This document shows positions 6,576 to 8,431 of a stretch of DNA of 8,431 nucleotides, piece by piece. The stretch comes from JAOTYV01 sp964469835 (lineage in GTDB: Bacteria; Pseudomonadota; Alphaproteobacteria; UBA8366), in contig CAYYBI010000059.1 of NCBI GenBank assembly GCA_964469835.1, positions 1 to 8,431 of the forward strand. The letters run 5' to 3'. A program made the position numbers and the translations under genes. The notes below the pieces were generated by a model, which made no database searches, had not been told where the DNA came from, and saw nothing but the letters and a program-made list of their open reading frames with translations. The number at the start of each line of letters is the position of its first letter. Positions within the stretch are counted from its first letter, which is position 1.

Positions 6576-7357
6576 TCGAATTGACCGAATTGTGGCAGCG
6601 GCCGAGGCATGATGTGCGTGTCGGCAGTCTCGGCCCCCTCGCCAAGACGGCGGAGTGCATAGACATCGCGTATATCGACTTTGTCACCGTTGATTTGAAC
6701 GCCGACCGATCGCAACTTTGAAATAGATCTGGAAAAGGTCTCCGGCTGCATACCCAGTTTGGCTGCGATGACGGCCTTTTCGAGCGGTAGGCGCACCACT
6801 GCGGTGGCTGAATCCGACGGGCAGAGGCCAGACAAATAACCGGCAAGGCGCTCGGCCGCCGAGCGTGCCGCTAGCTGCTCGACTTGCCGAGACAACAATC
6901 GCAATTTGTTACTTACGGCAGTCATGAAGTTCACCGACAGCGCGGCGTTTTCGGCGAGATGAAGCTTGAAGGACGCTGAGGGAATACCGAGTACACGCAC
7001 ATCGACGCAGGCGCTGGCGCTGGCCGGAAATCCCTTCGTTTCATAAATTGCCGCTTCGGCAAAGGACTCGGCGGGACCGAAGACGTGAAGCACGCTTTCG
7101 CGACCGTCGAGCGTTTCGCGAAACACTTTAACCCACCCATTCAGAACGATGTAAAAACGCTGTGCCGGTTCGCTCTGGAGAAAAATGACGGCGTTTCTTG
7201 GAAACTCCTGAATGGCCGAGTCAATCAAGAGTTCCGAGAAAGCATCCCACGAACAGCCGTCAAATATCGGATTTTGCGCAACGACCCTAAGATCTCTTTC
7301 CGTCAATCCCGTCCGGCGTTGAAACGTTCCCCGATCTATTGTTGTGTGCCCAGTCAC
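6572..7357 (-). CDS. Crp/Fnr-family transcription regulator, DNR/NNR-like
   Basis: This DNA-binding regulator has 261 residues from the chosen start. It contains an N-terminal cyclic-nucleotide-binding-type beta-roll (about 30-130), a long dimerisation helix (about 141-175) and a C-terminal winged helix-turn-helix. The recognition helix GMQPETFSRSISKL carries Glu206, Ser209 and Arg210, the E-x-x-S-R set with which FNR-type proteins read TTGA half-sites; PETFSR is typical of DNR-type regulators. Only three scattered cysteines are present and there is no N-terminal cluster, so direct oxygen sensing by an FNR-type iron-sulfur centre is unlikely. Nitric oxide sensing, as in DNR/NNR, or FixK-like action without a ligand fit better. 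GTG 7357 was chosen because AGGGAGG lies 7 bases before it and the predicted transcript starts near 7399. ATG 7393 and TTG 7402 are in frame but lack a good ribosome site and sit at the transcript start. A perfect box in front suggests self-control. Confidence 0.9.
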   Translation of the reverse strand: MTGHTTIDRGTFQRRTGLTERDLRVVAQNPIFDGCSWDAFSELLIDSAIQEFPRNAVIFLQSEPAQRFYIVLNGWVKVFRETLDGRESVLHVFGPAESFAEAAIYETKGFPASASACVDVRVLGIPSASFKLHLAENAALSVNFMTAVSNKLRLLSRQVEQLAARSAAERLAGYLSGLCPSDSATAVVRLPLEKAVIAAKLGMQPETFSRSISKLRSVGVQINGDKVDIRDVYALRRLGEGAETADTHIMPRPLPQFGQFD

Positions 7358-7398
7358 GGCATTGCCTCCCTGATGACCGGTTTCTTGGACCATTAAGT

Positions 7399-7447
7399 CC
7401 AAAAAACGGTATCGGCATGGCGGCCTCGGGGATTTGACTTAGATCAA
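7399..7447 (-). promoter_or_regulatory. Promoter of the regulator gene with perfect FNR/DNR box
   Basis: The palindrome at 7434-7447 reads TTGACTTAGATCAA on the plus strand. Toward the regulator gene, exactly 22 bases separate it from TACCGT (7406-7411), which keeps T1, A2 and T6 of the -10 consensus. The predicted start is near 7399, giving a leader of about 42 bases before GTG 7357. This suggests activation of the regulator by itself or by a related FNR-family protein. Confidence 0.68.
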
Positions 7448-7544
7448 GCAAGGTAAAATGGGCGGTGGGCGGGTTGGGCTAGCCGTAACATCCGGCTCCG
7501 CACCGTTGGCGAGTGTGCGCCCGCCCGCCGGCCCCGCATCATCG

Positions 7545-7928
7545 CTATTTGGCCTGTTGCTGCTTCATATAGGCGATCAAGTCGGCCCGCTGTTTTGGCT
7601 TCTTCAGACCTGCGAATGTCATCTTGTTGCCGGGGATGAACTTTTTCGGTTTCGTGACATATTCTTCGATCGACTTTTCATCCCAGGTAATGCTCGATTT
7701 GCGCATGGCGGATGAATATTTGTAGCCGTCGACGCTCGCGGCCTTGCGGCCGAAAATTCCGACCAGATGAGGGCCGATTTTGTTCCTGGTCTTCGTGAGT
7801 TCGTGGCAGGATTTGCATTTGTTGTAGACCCGCTTTCCCTTCTTGGGATCGCCATCTGCGAGTACCGGACCGGCTGAAACGGTAAGCAGGGCGGCAATTC
7901 CAGCCAGAGCGAGTGTGCTTCGGAACAT
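7545..7928 (-). CDS. Small class I cytochrome c (c2/c550-like)
   Basis: This is a periplasmic electron carrier of 127 residues. A signal peptide (hydrophobic core about 5-20) is probably cut after VLA at residue 24, leaving about 103 residues, the size of short cytochromes c2 and mitochondrial cytochrome c. The haem attachment motif CKSCH is near 38-42, followed by GPHLVGIFGR. The likely distal methionine is in GNKMTFAGLKK, and the end LIAYMKQQ is the usual C-terminal helix. The mature part is rich in lysine, as expected for a carrier that docks on acidic partners such as an oxidase or nitrite reductase; the partner is not visible here. ATG 7928 is firmly supported by TAAGGAG 7 bases upstream. 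It lies between the regulator gene and the bacteriohemerythrin gene, all on the minus strand, and has its own FNR-type box. Confidence 0.95.
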   Translation of the reverse strand: MFRSTLALAGIAALLTVSAGPVLADGDPKKGKRVYNKCKSCHELTKTRNKIGPHLVGIFGRKAASVDGYKYSSAMRKSSITWDEKSIEEYVTKPKKFIPGNKMTFAGLKKPKQRADLIAYMKQQQAK

Positions 7929-7983
7929 GTTGTGTCTCCTTATTTGTTATTGGTGGACGAAGTCAGGTTATCGAAACTTTCCG

Positions 7984-8032
7984 GGTTATAAAGATGTCAC
8001 GGTACTTCAATGCCATGCTTGACTATGGTCAA
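7984..8032 (-). promoter_or_regulatory. Cytochrome c promoter with perfect FNR/DNR box
   Basis: The palindrome TTGACTATGGTCAA lies at 8019-8032 and overlaps the stop codon of the upstream bacteriohemerythrin gene. Toward the cytochrome gene, CATCTT (7991-7996) is at the 22-base class II distance. The much better -10 TATAAC (7985-7990, five of six matches) is 28 bases away. Either could serve; the leader would be about 50-56 bases. Confidence 0.65.
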
Positions 8033-8431
8033 GCTGTTCGCTCCGCAAGAAATCGGTGCAGGCGGGCATCCTTGCTGCTGAAGTGCTCCGTAAACCATCC
8101 TCTGAGCTGTGCCGCCAGGATCTCGCTGAAATCCGTATAGGCGTCCGACTCGAATGCGTCGGCAATGTCACGGATTTCATCCAACAGCCGCTCATGATCC
8201 GCTTTGTGATCTTCGAATTGATCATAGCGCAGATTGCGCATTTCCTTTTCTTCGAGGGCGAAATGCGCGGCAATTTTGGCATCGATTTCGCCAAGGAACT
8301 GCCGGATTTCATCTTTCGATGCCTCGGCGGTGAGCCTACCATGAAGGTCGTTGATCAAGTCGATCATTTGCCGGTGTTCGTAATCCACCGACGCGATGCC
8401 AATCGAGAAATTGTCCTGCCATTCGATCAAT
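8029..8431 (-). CDS. Bacteriohemerythrin, start cut by window edge
   Basis: This small single-domain hemerythrin binds oxygen at a di-iron centre in a four-helix bundle. About 133 residues are visible and all seven ligands of the family are present: His19 (VDYEH), His56 and Glu60 (HFALE), His75 and His79 (DHKADH), and His116 and Asp121 (HFSSKD). The visible part begins LIEWQDNFSIGI. Family members normally have two or three more residues ahead (such as MSLIEW), so the true start lies just outside the window; the TTG at 8430 is probably an internal leucine codon. The stop codon lies inside the FNR-type box of the downstream cytochrome gene. Likely roles are oxygen supply or storage, or nitric oxide binding, under low oxygen. 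Its own promoter is outside. Confidence 0.93.
   Translation of the reverse strand, partial: LIEWQDNFSIGIASVDYEHRQMIDLINDLHGRLTAEASKDEIRQFLGEIDAKIAAHFALEEKEMRNLRYDQFEDHKADHERLLDEIRDIADAFESDAYTDFSEILAAQLRGWFTEHFSSKDARLHRFLAERTA

Noticed and set aside
7463..7530. GC-rich inverted arms downstream of the cytochrome c gene as a terminator
   Set aside because: The arms are about 50 bases apart and on the minus-strand transcript contain a C-A mismatch; only a weak TTTT follows.
1..8431. CRISPR arrays, insertion sequences, tRNA or rRNA genes
   Set aside because: No regularly spaced direct repeats, transposase motifs, terminal inverted repeats or cloverleaf-like segments were recognised.

Overview
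The window looks like chromosomal DNA of a fairly GC-rich alphaproteobacterium. The clearest clue is a glycine-dependent (C4 pathway) 5-aminolevulinate synthase, whose bacterial form is characteristic of that class. The small class I cytochrome c and the DNR/NNR-type Crp regulator fit the same picture. Genus cannot be fixed from this sequence.

Left part (1-2873, minus strand): an ABC export operon. The ATPase comes first, followed 6 bases later by a large double-domain FtsX/MacB-type permease that runs off the left edge. Middle part (about 3100-4430): a less GC-rich stretch with a small secreted protein carrying two cysteine-rich repeats (plus strand), then about 290 bases with hairpins but no convincing gene, then a secreted thermonuclease-fold protein (minus strand) in which both catalytic arginines of the family appear to be replaced.

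Right part (4560-8431): five genes that look like one regulon. They are hemA (minus), an HHE-type hemerythrin-domain protein (plus, divergent from hemA), a Crp/Fnr-superfamily regulator without an iron-sulfur cysteine cluster (minus, convergent with the hemerythrin gene), a cytochrome c (minus) and a bacteriohemerythrin cut by the right edge (minus). Four perfect TTGA-N6-TCAA palindromes lie in this part. Two are in the hemA/hemerythrin gap, one is in front of the regulator and one is in front of the cytochrome c. For three of the four, a -10-like hexamer begins exactly 22 bases after the box, the geometry of a class II FNR promoter; for the cytochrome c gene the best -10 is 6 bases further on. 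The regulator carries the E-x-x-S-R recognition helix expected to read this palindrome.

The simplest reading is a low-oxygen or nitric-oxide responsive module. The regulator would turn on itself, haem synthesis, a haem protein and a non-haem di-iron protein. A fifth, imperfect box lies upstream of the ABC operon. Predicted promoter geometry also helps choose start codons: GTG at 7357 for the regulator and ATG at 6018 for the hemerythrin protein.
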